Source: Phaeosaccion multiseriatum (Eukaryota > Ochrophyta, other classes). Taken from it: DNA of 64,000 nt. The DNA lies in NCBI GenBank assembly GCA_965112735.1, contig OZ218951.1, forward strand, positions 5,146,001 through 5,210,000, given 5' to 3'. The position numbers and the translations under genes were made by a program. Below the pieces are notes generated by a model that was given only the letters and a program-made list of their open reading frames with translations, ran no database searches and had not been told where the DNA came from. Numbering within the stretch: position 1 is the first letter of the stretch; every line of letters begins with the position of its first letter. This document shows positions 44,159 through 55,759 of the stretch, piece after piece.

Positions 44159-45890
44159 GGAGCGAAGCAGCCATGTGTGCATGCGTGCGAGCCAACATGT
44201 GTGTTCGCGTGAGGCTGCTGGGAGAGCGATGCCCAGCTCCTTGGGGAGGGGGGGGACAGTCGCGCTTTGGCTGTGACCGCCATCGGTTGCTGTGGAGAGC
44301 GAGGGCCCAGCCAGCAGGGAGGGAAGGAGAGGCAAGGCGCGATGGAAAGATAGACAGACAGTAGCCACCATGCGATATTAGTCGTGGTGCAGCCAGCAGA
44401 GATACCCTACGGGGAGCGGGCGGGGAGCGGGCGGGGAGTGGCAGGATGCTCACGCACCCTTGCACGTTGTTGGGGCTTTCAGCGTTTAGAGGAAGGGCAT
44501 GAATGGGGGGAATAGGGCATGTAGAGGAGAGTCTGAAGGAGAGTGAGAGGGAGGGAGGAAGAGAGAGAGGGGAAGGGAGAGGGGGAGAGAGATCCAGCAA
44601 AGGCGAGAGATAGAGACAAGGAAAGAGAGGGACAGAGCAAGGGCGAGAGCGAGAGAGAGCGACGAGAGAGAGCGACGAGAGGTCAGCGCAAGCGGCGCGG
44701 GCATGGCGCTGGCTGCTTCGCTTCGGCTCTATCAGAGGGCGGCGGCTGGGATGTTCTGGCTACTGACAGTTTAGACAGCCTGCTGCTGGCAGTACTTGCC
44801 AGGTGGCTTCCTCTATTCTCCCCCTCGGGCGTCGAATGGAGTGATGAGAGTTTTGACTATAGAAAGGCAGATTTCACCCTTTTTTGTATGGCAGCATCCA
44901 GCATTACCAACTTACTCAGATAAAAGCCTAGGCAGTCTGGGGGGATGGGGTTCAGACCTCCCCTCTGGCCTGCTGTGCTGCCTGTTTTTTTGCACCTGAC
45001 AGGCGTGAGCTTGTGGCTGCGACGGCCAGCTCTTTTTGTCTACTATCATACCAAGCACCTAGCTACGACATTCATCTGCTCTGCGGCACATTCGTTCGGC
45101 GGCGCGTCTGCTCTGGAAGAGGAAGTACTTTGCTCTTTCTGATTGCATGCCTCCTTCCTCTGCTCGATGTGTGTGTACAGTGTCTGTGTGCAAAGAAGAG
45201 TCCAGAAAAGTCGACATGTATACTTGTATTGGACATTGCTTATGTATGTGCACCCCCGGCGAACTTGGCTCACGGATGCGCTTTGCTTCATTCTCTCTTG
45301 CTCGACTCCTCTCCTCATCGCGTCAAGCTTGTGGTGAGTGGAGCAAGAGAGCCGCTCGACCCATAGTCTCACAGAGGCAGGCTATCTCATCATCTCATCA
45401 TTATCATCTCTAGTACTATGGGCCATTGATCTTTTACCTCCTCGACCTCTTGCTTCGTATACCCCCCCCTCGTCCTTGCCTTCCGCACCTCCACCTCCGC
45501 CTCCACTCACTCCTCCGTCCATTGCCCGCGTCGCCAACTGGCGCCCGCACCGCACCGACACGCAGCCCTTACATCTTCTCCCTCCCTCCCTCCCTCCCTC
45601 CCTCCCTCCCTCCCTCCCTCCCTCCCACGTTTGGTAGTGCTCCGATTCTCTCTCCGTCCTTCTCTCCCTACCTCCTTCTCCCTCTGACTCCCTCTCGCTC
45701 AATCTTCCTCGCGCCATATCTCTCCCTCTTTCCCCAGCGCGTCATCCCGATGCACCACCCAGGGGAGTCTCTCGCTCTCTGTCGCTGTCTGTGTCGCATC
45801 GTCGTATCCCAGCCGCGCAGTTCTTCCTCCTCCTCCTCCCCGTCCAACTCCTCCTCTTCCTCCTCCTCCTCGTCCTCCTCTTTCTCCTCC

Positions 45891-46595
45891 TCATCCTGCT
45901 GCTCCTTCTTCTTCTCCTTCGGAGCCCACCTTCTTCGCTCTTCGCAAGTCGTCTTCCATAGGCGCCTCGCTCCTCCTCCCCTCCTGCTCCGCTTGTTGCT
46001 GTATCACCAACGCAACTGCCGTTCGGACGTCGGCATGCCGGTCGCCAACTCTGGCTCGAAGCTTTGGTACTCGACGCTGCCCTCGCTCTCCACAGTCAGT
46101 CTGATTGCAGAACCCAGCCCCATCATTGGTGATGATGCGCGACACCGTCTGTTAAATGCAGTCAGGCAGGCGAGGCAGCAGGCAGGGTCTCAAGTGATGA
46201 GCGGTGATGTAGGGTAGCCCAACTTGCCACAAGTACAGATAAACAAACAGCCTAGACGTCCGCACAAGACCAAATCGCATTTGGCTGTGACTGTGGCCCC
46301 ACTTACCCTCGTCATTTTGCGCCCCATTGCTGAGCCGAGCTGCAGTCCGCTCCCGTCGGTCGGTCGGTGCAACAGCACACACATAGACGTGTGACAAGGG
46401 ATGAAGTAGTCCACTGTCATCCTCCTCGTTCGTCCACTGCAATTCTCCTCCTTCTGCTCCTGCTTCTCCTCCTCCTCCTCCGTCGGCTCTGTGTGCTGGC
46501 CCTGCTGAGCAGCTCGTGGCTCTGTACCCTCGCCCAGGCGGCGCAGCATGACACCGACTATGACCCTCCCTCCCTGCCCACCAACACAACTCCAA
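45891..46595 (-). pseudogene. Possible minus-strand coding remnant
   Basis: A minus-strand frame from 46549 (M-L-R-R-L-G-E-G-T-E) reaches a good donor GGTAAGT near 46311, and an acceptor (atttaacag) lies before 46149. The next stretch has one frame that reads naturally (L-G-S-A-I-R-L-T-V-E-S-E-G-S-V-E-Y) until a TGG-TGA supplied by the dispersed motif at 45999-46010, but its phase does not match the donor. So either the model is wrong or the gene is broken. No family is recognised. Confidence 0.22.
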
Positions 46596-46904
46596 TCTGT
46601 TACGATACCTCAGTCCTCACAGTGCAACATTTCCGAGTCCAAACGACCTTCCCACCAGCCATTACCCCTCACACATGACGCTATCGTGCGTCTCCTCTCT
46701 CTCTACCTTGCTTGTTGCGCCGAGCCTTGCTCACGGAGCCGTGTCAGATGGTAGGATTCAAAGCTTGGACATCCTCTCGGTGGTATAAGCAGCAGTAGCA
46801 GCAGCAGCAGCAGCAGGGGCGTGACGGCACTCGTTATGTTTCTTCGTGGTTCTGTTTCATTGTTGTGGCTTCAGCTCGTCCTCCTCAGCATGCAGTGCTT
46901 GACG

Positions 46905-47290
46905 CAGCCCGGCGACTTCCCTCCTACAACACTCCCACCGTCCCTCGTCCTCCGGAAAGTCCCCCGCGGTAGCTTGACGAACACCGTACACTCCCACCTC
47001 TGACCATGATCGCTCAGCACAATCCCTACTAAATTGACCCGGCTACCAAGCAGAAGGTTGTGGTTAGTTCTTTAGTTCAGGGAGAGACTTCACAATCTGC
47101 CTCTCTCGCACGAAGGAATGGCCCCACGCGTACTTGAGGAAGGCCGGTGACTTGCTTCCCACCCACACCACCCTTCCACCGCTCCCACCCATGGCTATCC
47201 ATTAAACCTGATCCAGCCAGCTACCACGCAGAAGGTTTAGTTAAGTTTTACATCTTCACAACCCGCCACTCTCTCGTACGACGGAGAGGA
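46905..47290. repeat. Imperfect tandem duplication of about 200 bp
   Basis: The stretch from ccggcgacttccctcc (about 46908) to tctctcgcacgaagga (about 47118) recurs in decayed form from gccggtgacttgcttcc (about 47138) to ctctcgtacgacgga (about 47284). Shared inner landmarks include ggctaccaagcagaaggtt versus agctaccacgcagaaggtt and cttcacaa. Confidence 0.6.
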
Positions 47291-47603
47291 CCATGATAGT
47301 CGCTCCGACCATAAACACACCACCTATACAAGGATAATGAAATAAAAATAAAGACAAGCAGGAAAAGGAAGGATTTTGAGCAGGCGCCCCTCAGACTGGC
47401 CTTGCAACACCCATACCAAGGCGTAAGGTGGAGTTGTGAAGTAAAGAGGGAGAGAGAAGGGAGGAAGAGGGAAAGTCCGGTCGGGCACCGATCCGAGATC
47501 CGAATCACAATTGCCCGTTTCGGTTTGTGGGACGCTCAACCAAGCGCAAACGCAAACCCCTGCTTGCTGAGTCGCGATTCGACAAAAATTCCTCAAATCC
47601 ACC

Positions 47604-50600
47604 ATGAAGACCTTCTCTGCAGCAGCGACGGCGCTTGTGGTGCTCGCCCTGCAGCAGCATGCGGCGGCATTCTCCATGGCACCCATGTCCATGGCGATGG
47701 GCTCCTCGCGGTCGCGGCAGATGACCATGAAGGCCGGGCCGCAGCGAGTGCTGGTCATTGGAGGCACCCGATTCAGGTACGCATACGTTGCAAACGGGCT
47801 GTTACTGCTTGGGCCGGGTGTTTTGAGACCCGCCTGCTTTTCTACGTTTTATGCCGCGCATGCTCCTGCTTGTACGGCGCTGGTGTTGCGCCTTCTTTGC
47901 TGGGAGAAGCCTGCTTTCAGCATGCAACCCCCTGTCTTCGTCGTGTGAGTTGCATTCCCGCGAGGACCTTCACAACAAGCTGCCGTGAAGAGCAGAGCAT
48001 GGCGTTGTTGTTTTTCACAGCAGCTGCGAGTCTCCTTCTCTGGACAGTCCGATCTGGAGCTCTTTATATCATGTGCATGGGTTGGGTGTACGAGAGCACT
48101 GTTCGTGTCTCTTCTTCTCCGTATCTGTACTGTCCAAGCAGTAGTCGCAGCTTTCCATTGCACATGTGCTTTAACTTAGCCATCTCTTAATCCTGCTCTT
48201 TCTCTCTCTCTCTCTGCCTGCAACCCCCCCCCCCCCTCTCCCTTCTCCATCACTCGCCTCCCTCCCCGATCTCTTGCCTCTCGTCGACCGCCCCGCCAAC
48301 TTGCCCGTTTCTCAGTGGGCTGTACCTGGCAAAGGAACTCCACTCCCGAGGGCACGAGGTGGTGCTGTACAACAGAGGCAAGACCCCCAACAAGCAAATC
48401 CCGGGAGAGAGCGACGCGGACTTTGAAAAGCGTGTCAAGGAGACTAAGGTGCGTGGGTGCGCGCGTGAGTGCCATTAGCTCCCAGCATTCGTATTCGGGG
48501 CCAAGAAAGTAAATTGCACAGTGGAGGAGGAGAAGGAAGAGATCCGGACGGTGGCACTTGCTCTCTCTCCCTCTCTATCTCTCTATCTCTCTCTACTTCC
48601 ATCTCTCGCTCCCTCTTCCTCTTTGCCTCTCTCTCTCTCGCTCTCTCCCTCTCTGCATCTTTCCCCACCGCAATTGGACAGCTGGAGGTGTGGGAGAGCG
48701 GGGAGCTGTATGGGGAGCTTTGGCTCGGAACCGCTTGCATGGAACGGACGTTTGAGGCTTAGCTACGATGCACATGCTGTGTTTCCTCTCCTTTCTTCCT
48801 TCCTTCCTTCCTTCCTTCCCTCCTCTTACCACTATTGCTACTACTACGTCTACTCCTCTTCCTCCTCCCCCCCCTCTTCCTCCTACTACTTCTACCCCCC
48901 CAGACCATTATCGGAGACCGCAAAGACCCCGAAGTGATCAAGGCCACTCTTGGGGAGGAGAAGTTCGATGCCGTGTACGACATGAACGCGAGGGAGTTGT
49001 CGGACACCAAGCCGCTGGCGGACCTCTTCAACGGAAAGGTGAGGAGTTGGTGATACAAGAGGAGGAGGAGGAGGAGGAGGTCTTTTATTCCTTTGTCACT
49101 TTTGTCACTTCCCCACGCTCTTTTTGGTTTGGCTTGTGCTGCCCCAAACGTACAATGTCTAATCTCACAATCAGAATGCCCAACTTCACCTCCGATGCCC
49201 ACCTTAACAGCCTTAGATGCCCAACATGTGATACCCAACCCTACCCACTACCCACTGCCCCAGGTGGACCACTACGTGTTCATGAGCTCTGCAGGAGTGT
49301 ACCTTAAGAGCGACGTCATGCCGCACAGAGAGGTGAGCAGGCATCATATCATGACTCTCTCTGGCCAATGGTGTCAGAGGACTCTCTCTGGCCAATGGTG
49401 TCAGAGGACTCTCTCTGGCCAATGGTGTCAGAGGACTCTCTCTGGCCGATGGTGTCAGAGGACTCTCTCTGGCCAATGGTGTCAGAGGACTCTCTCTGGC
49501 CAATGGTGTCAGAGGACTCTGTCTAGCCATTGATTGCGGGACTCGGGCTGGTGGGTCGGTGTGTGTGTGTGTAGGAGTGTGTGTGTGTGGGTGGGTGGTG
49601 TGTGAGTGTGCGTGTGTGTGTGCGTGTGTGTGTGTGTGTGTGTGCGTGCGTGCGAGCGCGGCTGACTTGATTCTCTATGATTCTCGCGGTGCCACACAGT
49701 GTTGAGAGGAGGGTGTGTGGGGCTGGCTGGCCAGGTATGGTGCTCTCCACCTCTTGCTGAAACCTCCTCCTCCCCGTCCACTGCCATCCTCAGGGCGACG
49801 CAGAGGACCCCCAGTCCCGCCACAAGGGCAAGTACGAGTCCGAGCAGTACCTCGCAGACATTGGCATTCCCTACACGAGCATCCGCCCCACCTACATCTA
49901 CGGACCGCTCAACTATAACCCCCTCGAGGAGGTGGGTGTCAGGACAAGTGGGACGGCAGTTGATGGCACCTGATGGCATAGGGTGTCAGGACATTGGGGT
50001 GGGTAGGGTGGATGCATGGTAGGGGCAATGGCTGCGAGGCGGCAGGAGGCACCAACTGCAGCTGCCTCTCTATTCCTCCTACTGTTCATTGGGGAAGGAC
50101 TACCTACCCGATGCTCACCTCCACTCAATCCTTTGTTTGCCTCTCCGCCTGTCCCCCTTCTTACGCAACGCCTTACGTGTCTCTCTATATATCATACGTA
50201 TGATCAGTACTTCTTCGAGCGGCTCTCTGAGGACCGCCCCGTCATCATCCCAGGTATGTAGGAGGGCCTTTCTGTATTATGTCGTCTTACGCATACTCAT
50301 GTACTCTCTGACCCATATACCTCTAACCTCCTTCCTTCGCATCTACCCCATGTCCGTACGCCTCCGGAATGGCGGCCGCGGGCTGCACCTGACTGGCCTT
50401 TATGCTCCCTCCCCATATGCTTCCATCTATTCTCCCCATACCCAGGGCATGGACAGCACCTGACGGGGCTGGGGCATGTGCAGGACCTCGCTGTGGCTAT
50501 GGCCAATGTGCTCGGAAAGGAGGAGGCCAAGGGGCAGATATACAACGTACAGGTTGGTTGGGGGGGGGGGGGTGGTGTAGAGCTTGGTGGTACGGCAGCT

Positions 50601-50870
50601 CACCCCTGCTCCATCTGTGTCTGTATGTGTTTGTGTGTGCGTGCGTGCGTGCGTCCCATGCTTGCCCTTCTCCTCCCCTCCCCTCCCCTCCTTCCCTCTA
50701 ACAGGACAACAAGGCAATTTCCTTCGACGGCATGGTGCGGGCCTGTGCAGAGGCAATGGGTAAGGACCCTTCTTCCGTGGTGATGAAGCATTTCGACCCC
50801 GCCATGTTCGACTTTGGCAAGAAGAAAGCTTTCCCCATGCGTCCCGGGCACTTCTTTACCTCCGTGGAGA

Positions 50871-50903
<33 letters not shown>

Positions 50904-52005
50904 AGAGTCTTTCTTGCGTTATGCACGGGTGGGAGGGAGGAGAGAGAGGGTGGGATGTGTCGTGAGCTTTGATTTGCTTGTCGGGGCGTGAGCGTGTGAG
51001 GAGGAGGACGGGGCATTTAAACGGGTGAAGTATCTGTCCTCGATTGACCACAGAGAGAGAGGGAGAGAGAGAGAGCAAGGGAACAAGGAAGCACGGGACA
51101 GGGAGAGAGGTTGGGGGGGAGCGAGTGCCACTCTGGTAGAGAGGGAGATGAGAGATGTGAGACGGGTCTATGCTGCGCCACATCATTGCACTGCCACACC
51201 CACCAACGTGCTCGTTGCCCTCTCTCGATCTCGATCTCCCTCTCTCTCTCTCTCTTTCTCTCTTCTGTCCCCTCTCCCTCGGTTCTGGCGCTCGTCTTTC
51301 ACATTTCTTTTCGCTCTTCCTCTCGCTCTCCCTCTCTTCTCTATCTCCTCTCTCTCCCCCCTCCCCTCTCTCCCTTCCCCTCCCACCCCCCTCATCTCCC
51401 TCCCTTCTCTCCCTCCCCTTCTCCCTCTCTTTTCTCCTCTCCCTCTCCCTCCACCCCCTCTCTTCCTCCTCATCTTCAAATGGCGTCGACTCCCCTGCAA
51501 GGCGATGACCGACTTGGACTGGGCTCCGACCTTCAGCAGCGTCGCAGGCCTTAAGGACTCGTACGAAAACGACTTCGTTCACAAGAAGGTGGGCGTGTTG
51601 TTGACACATGGGGAGGGAGGGATGGAGGGGAGGGAGAGAGGGGAGGAGGGAGGGAGGGAGGGAGGGATGGATTGAGAGCATGTAGGAGAGAGACGGAGGG
51701 ATAGGGAGAAATAAAGAGAGATGAAGAGAGAGAGTATGATACATGGATGCGCAGACGAACGCAAGGAGGGGATGAGAAGGATAAAGTGGAAGAGAGGCAC
51801 CAGCGCGGTCTCTTCATTTCAAACTCTTACATTATTCGCACTCTCCCTTGGGCCCCCTCCCCCTCTCCATCCCTTCTTCCCTCCCCCCCCCCCCCTCTTG
51901 ATGCTGTCCCTGGACTCACAGGCTGCCGGCGGCCTGAAGAACGACTTCACCTGCGACGACATGGTGCTTAACGACCAGCGAATCGGAGTTATGACCTCCG
52001 ACTGA
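47604..52005 (+). CDS. CSP41B: CSP41b-like chloroplast stem-loop RNA-binding protein
   Basis: Atypical short-chain dehydrogenase/epimerase-fold protein that binds and stabilises or cleaves plastid RNAs. Exons: 47604-47776, 48316-48448, 48904-49038, 49264-49332, 49794-49931, 50208-50253, 50446-50552, 50705-50872, 51502-51588, 51922-52005; 379 residues, close to plant CSP41b. The N-terminus is a signal peptide (M-K-T-F-S-A-A-A-T-A-L-V-V-L-A-L) ending H-A-A-A-F-S-M, then a Met/Ser/Arg transit region: the A-x-A-F bipartite signal of secondary red plastids. The Rossmann motif V-L-V-I-G-G-T-R-F-S-G is at 49-59. Family landmarks: D-M-N-A-R-E, F-M-S-S-A-G-V-Y, S-R-H-K-G-K-Y, S-I-R-P-T-Y-I-Y-G-P-L-N-Y-N-P, F-D-F-G-K-K-K-A-F-P and F-T-C-D-D-M-V-L at the end. 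So the host is photosynthetic, or keeps a plastid. Confidence 0.93.
49353..49530. repeat. 27-bp minisatellite in CSP41b intron
   Basis: Six full units and a partial one of gactctctctggccaatg plus gtgtcagag, starting at 49353 with exact 27-bp period; only one or two base changes (ggccgatgg in unit 4, gtctagcc in the last). Directly follows exon 49264-49332. Confidence 0.92.
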
Positions 52006-52825
52006 GCTGCCTGCCAGTCTGCCTCTGCCAGCATGCCTGTCTCTTGCCTGCCAGTCTACCTACGCACTACGCACGGGCAAAGGCTACGCACACGGGCCAC
52101 GCATGTACGCACGCACACACGGGCATACAACAGGGTCGAGCAGGGAGCCGAGAGAGGAGTTCGGTCTCAGTGGGGGGCGGTGGTTTATCGGTCGCTCTTT
52201 GCTTGTTAAAAGGGCCCTGTGTTCTGTCTTGTCTACTCTCTGCTGAGTGGAGTGCTGTGGGTGCTGAAGGGAGGGAACAGGCTCGTTGAGTGAGTAAGTC
52301 AAAGGGCATCGGTCTGTTGGGGGGAGTAGTCTTAGTTGAGGTAGCAACTGGCCGAAGGAGAGGGCGAGAGTAGGGGCGAGAGGTGATGGTTCGCACGCGC
52401 TTTCTTGTGAGGAGAGAGAGAGTGGCGGGGGCGGGGCCGGGCCACATTTAACAGGTTGGCTGTAGAGCCAACGGGAGGTATTGAGCAATACAATAGAGCG
52501 ATTATAATTAGAAGGCGGGCTGTTGTCGTCTCACAGGTTGGAGGAAGAGATGGCGCCTCTCGTCTGTGTTGTGGTCAGGGGCGTTGGGAAGGCGGAAAGA
52601 GGATGGCCTAAGCCGAGGACAGCGACGAAGAAGAGGAGGAAGCAGTGCTCGTCAGCCTCTCTTTCTCAGTGCATATTCCACCGCGAGTAGAGCCATCATG
52701 TTTCCATGCTCTGTAAATGAGAGGATCAGTGGGGGGGTAAGCTGTGCGACAGAGCTGACAGAGGACATTCGAGACAGGAATACGGCCTAGTAGCCTAGTA
52801 GCCTTCCTTTCGATTCCTTCCCTCC
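52006..52825. other. Spacer after CSP41b
   Basis: No gene seen. Short tcgatt and agtagcc repeats only. Holds the CSP41b 3' UTR and ends at the inverted-repeat element. Confidence 0.5.
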
Positions 52826-53718
52826 TACTTCCTCTGGTCGGAAATATAGAGAACATATCGATTTCCGGAAATATAGTGGACACGTAAAATGGGTCATTGT
52901 GGGACGCGGGCAAGGGTGAATACGGTCGGATATGATATTATATCAACTAACTAGTCGCGTAGAAGGGGGAGGGGTGTTTAATCACCATCCCTCGGTCGGA
53001 AAAGTCGCCCCTTGCCCCCCTTTGCCCCCCTTCAGCCGCCCCTTGCCCCCCTTCAGTCGCCACTTTGTCCCTCTGCCGCAACGAATGCCGCATTCCCCTT
53101 AGTCCACGCCTCGTCAGTGATCTTGTACCGCCGAGGGATTGGTTCTCCCGCCCGTTTAGCCTTGTGGTGCGTGCATAAAGCGGCGGGATATCACAGAGTC
53201 GCGCACTCAACTCCTCGATTAGAATGCCCTTTCTGCAGCTGTTCCCCTTGCGACCGCTCCTCAGATCTGGGTGGGCGACTCCTACTTGTTGCAGTGTGTG
53301 GTATCTACCCCGCAGTCTCGTATCGTCCCCGGACTGGAGCTAAACTTCTCCGCGGCTACCGTGTTTTGGGGCGCCACTTTGGCCGCCAGCAAGGAGGTTC
53401 CCCCTCCTGCTTCTCTTTCCTCTGCTGCGACAGTCTTACACTTCCACACCTGGACAACACTCCCAGCAGCGGACATGCCTGAACAGTAGACGGGAAGGCT
53501 TTTGGGCGGAGCCTCAAAGATGGGGTGGTGATTTGAAGGGACTTTGGTCAGGATATGGCAACCTTTTAGGGGCAGGCGTTACAAAAAGACCAGTTCTGGA
53601 GGGCCCACGTCAGTCTAAATAATTCGAATTGCGAAACCGCTCGAAATGAGAGTTTGGTGGGGTCGAGATAAGTCAGAAAAAGTCGATATGTTCTCTATAT
53701 TTCCGACCAGAGGAAGTA
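52826..53718. mobile_element. 893-bp element with perfect 36-bp terminal inverted repeats
   Basis: The 36 bases at 52826-52861 (tacttcctctggtcgg... to ...catatcga) are the exact reverse complement of 53683-53718. The match stops at the next base on both sides. Both ends carry TA at the outer edge, which fits a TA target duplication as used by Tc1/mariner-type elements, though part of the TIR itself is an alternative. Inside the left end, cggaaatatag is repeated 28 bp further in (near 52867). No transposase is recognisable; open frames inside are short, so it looks like a non-autonomous element (MITE-like). It ends 132 bp before the ankyrin gene 2 start, so it sits in that gene's promoter region. 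Confidence 0.72.
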
Positions 53719-53850
53719 CATTGTACCTCCCGTTAAAGTCTGCCATTGACATAATTATCGCTTTTCCTTTGCCTTTCCAAATCGCTACTGGTCTACCGCA
53801 CCTCCCCCTCTCCGCCTTGCTCAACGGGCCACAGCCCCGTTCCCGGTACC

Positions 53851-55759
53851 ATGCAGAGGGCCTTCAGCATTGAGGTATGAATCCCCCCTCCTCTATTTCT
53901 AGCCTTTCTCCCCCCGCCTTGTCTCTCACTCACACGCCGCTATTACCCGCTTTTCCTATTCATGTCCCCCCTCACTCTTGTCCTTGCTGTCTTGCCCCTT
54001 GCGGTAGGCTACGCGCCTGCTTCAAGCCATCAGAGGTGGTCAGAGCGTCAAAAGGGTGCGGGCGGCTGTGAGGGCCCTCATCGCTAAGAACGGAGGGAGG
54101 AGGGCATGCTTGGACGAGCCCATTGATGAGACAGGGACTCTTGCCCTCCACTTAGCTGTGGCACAGAGGAGGAGTGATGTCGTTGGTCTTCTGCTGCAAG
54201 AGGGGGCGTCGCCGAGTGTGGCAGCTGCTTGCGATGGCTTGACTGCGTTGCTTGGTGCATGTGCTGATGGGGATGCTACTCTTGTGCAACAGCTCCTCTC
54301 TGCTGGTGCTGACGTCAATGCAGTAGATTCTACCGGACTTACGGCTCTCACGATGGCCTCGTCTGCTGGGGCCGTGGTGTTGGTGCACAAGCTGCTCTCC
54401 GCCGGTGCCAGCATGGCCTGTGCTACCAATGATGGCTTTACGCCTTTGGTATGCGCCTCCAGTGCGGGACATCATGCAGTGGTGCAGCAGCTGCTGACGG
54501 CGGGTGCAGAGGTGGATGGGGCATCTGAGTATAAAAAGGTTACAGCGCTCCAAGAAGCCTCAATTGGAGGACATGAGAGAGTGGTCCGGCAGCTGCTCTC
54601 AGCCGGCGCGGAGGTCGGGAAGGCAGATTCGGACGGTCGTACTGCCTTGTTCAAGGCCTCCTATAAAGGGCATCATGCGGTGGTGCAGCAGCTGCTATCG
54701 GCAGGTGCAGAGGTGGACTGGGCAGATGTGACGGGGTGTACAGCCCTCCATCTAGCCTCAATTGGAGGACATGAAAGAGTGGTCCGGCAGCTGCTCTCAG
54801 CCGGCGCGGAGGTCTACAAGGCAGATTCAGTCGGTGGTACTGCCTTGCTGCGTGCCTCCGAGGAAGGTCATCATGCGGTGGTGCAGCAGCTGCTGTCGGC
54901 CGGCGCTGATCCCAATCAGGTGGATGTAAAGAATGTTGGAGGCATCACCCCCTTGTCCGTTGCTGCAGAAAAAGGACACGACAGGGTCACGCAGCTGCTG
55001 CTATCGGCCAACGCGAATATCGACGGCGTGAATTTGGGAAAGCCCAGCGGATGGTCCCCGCTTTGGGCGGCAAGCCAGCAAGGACATGGCATTGTGGTGG
55101 AGCAGCTCATCACAGCCGGCGCTGACCTCGAAAGCCGTAATGGTGAGGATGGGTGGACAGCGTTGGATGTTGCGTCTATGGGAGGGCACCGAAGTGTTGT
55201 GCGGAAGCTGCTCAGGGCTGGGGCAGAGGTGAATGTGCTCGGTCGCGACGGGTATGGAGCGATACACTTGGCAGCTACAAAGGGCCATGCTCATGTCGTG
55301 GAGGAACTCATCTCAGGAGGGGCCGACGTACATATGCCTTCTGCTAGTAGGAGTAGTTCTGACTTCACAGCTTTGAACCTGGCTGCTTTCAGTGGCAAAC
55401 GGACAGTGATCCGTAAGCTCCTGTCTGCAGGGGCTGATCCTGACCACACTGAGGGCAAGACTCCAGACATGACGCCTTTGATTACTGCGGCTGCAGAGGG
55501 TCACAGCGGAGCGGTGCTGGAGCTGCTGTCTGGAGGGGCCTCACTGGCAAAGGCCCTGACCACAGCGCGAAAGATGAACGATGCAGGAGCCTGTGTTCAG
55601 CTCCTCCTGGCCGCGGACAGGCAGCACTTTGCGTCACAAAGTCCTTTGGACCTGATGCGGGGCACTGACCGTCTCTTTGGCAAGGAAGGGAGGCTGAAGG
55701 TGTCGCAGATAGAGATTAGCCCTGAGGTGCTGCAGGAGGTGGCGGAGGAGATGGCATGA
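53851..55759 (+). CDS. Ankyrin-repeat protein 2 (paralogue of protein 1)
   Basis: Exons 53851-53874 (M-Q-R-A-F-S-I-E) and 54008-55759; 591 residues. Same layout as the gene at 19832-21302: tiny first exon, A-T-R-L-x-Q-A-I-R-G-G-Q-S-V, then K-N-G-G-R-R-A-C-L-D-E-P, then ankyrin repeats, then the shared tail L-M-R-G-T-D-R-L-F-G-K-E-G-R-L-K-V-S-Q. It has about 13-14 ankyrin units versus about ten, with an internal duplication of two-unit blocks (G-G-H-E-R-V-V-R-Q-L-L-S-A-G-A-E-V, G-H-H-A-V-V-Q-Q-L-L-S-A-G-A-E-V). Long stretches are nearly identical in DNA to gene 1, yet similarity stops right after the stop codon, which suggests gene conversion or old duplication with coding constraint. Role unknown; protein binding likely. 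Confidence 0.9.

Larger units (their letters stand above)
44159..47603. other. Large spacer with no convincing intact gene
   Basis: About 3.4 kb. Seen: gggagcgggcg in tandem near 44408-44440; GA-rich purines 44520-44690; (CCCT)n at 45571-45625; CTC-rich 45820-45910; a dispersed-motif copy at 45999-46010; a (GCA)n run at 46792-46815; an imperfect tandem duplication at 46905-47290. Small + frames such as 46367-46678 (Leu-run, then L-C-V-L-A-L-L-S-S-S-W-L-C-T-L-A-Q-A-A) and 46821-47003 (F-L-R-G-S-V-S-L-L-W-L-Q-L-V-L-L-S) start like signal peptides and might be decayed secreted-protein genes. Promoter of CSP41b lies at the right end. Confidence 0.5.

Noticed and set aside
45426-46217. A 263-codon + frame
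   Set aside because: Mostly Ser/Pro/Leu from CTC and CCCT repeats, no domain, no splice logic.
49353-49530. CRISPR-like array
   Set aside because: Units are contiguous 27-bp tandem repeats with no spacers, in a eukaryotic intron.
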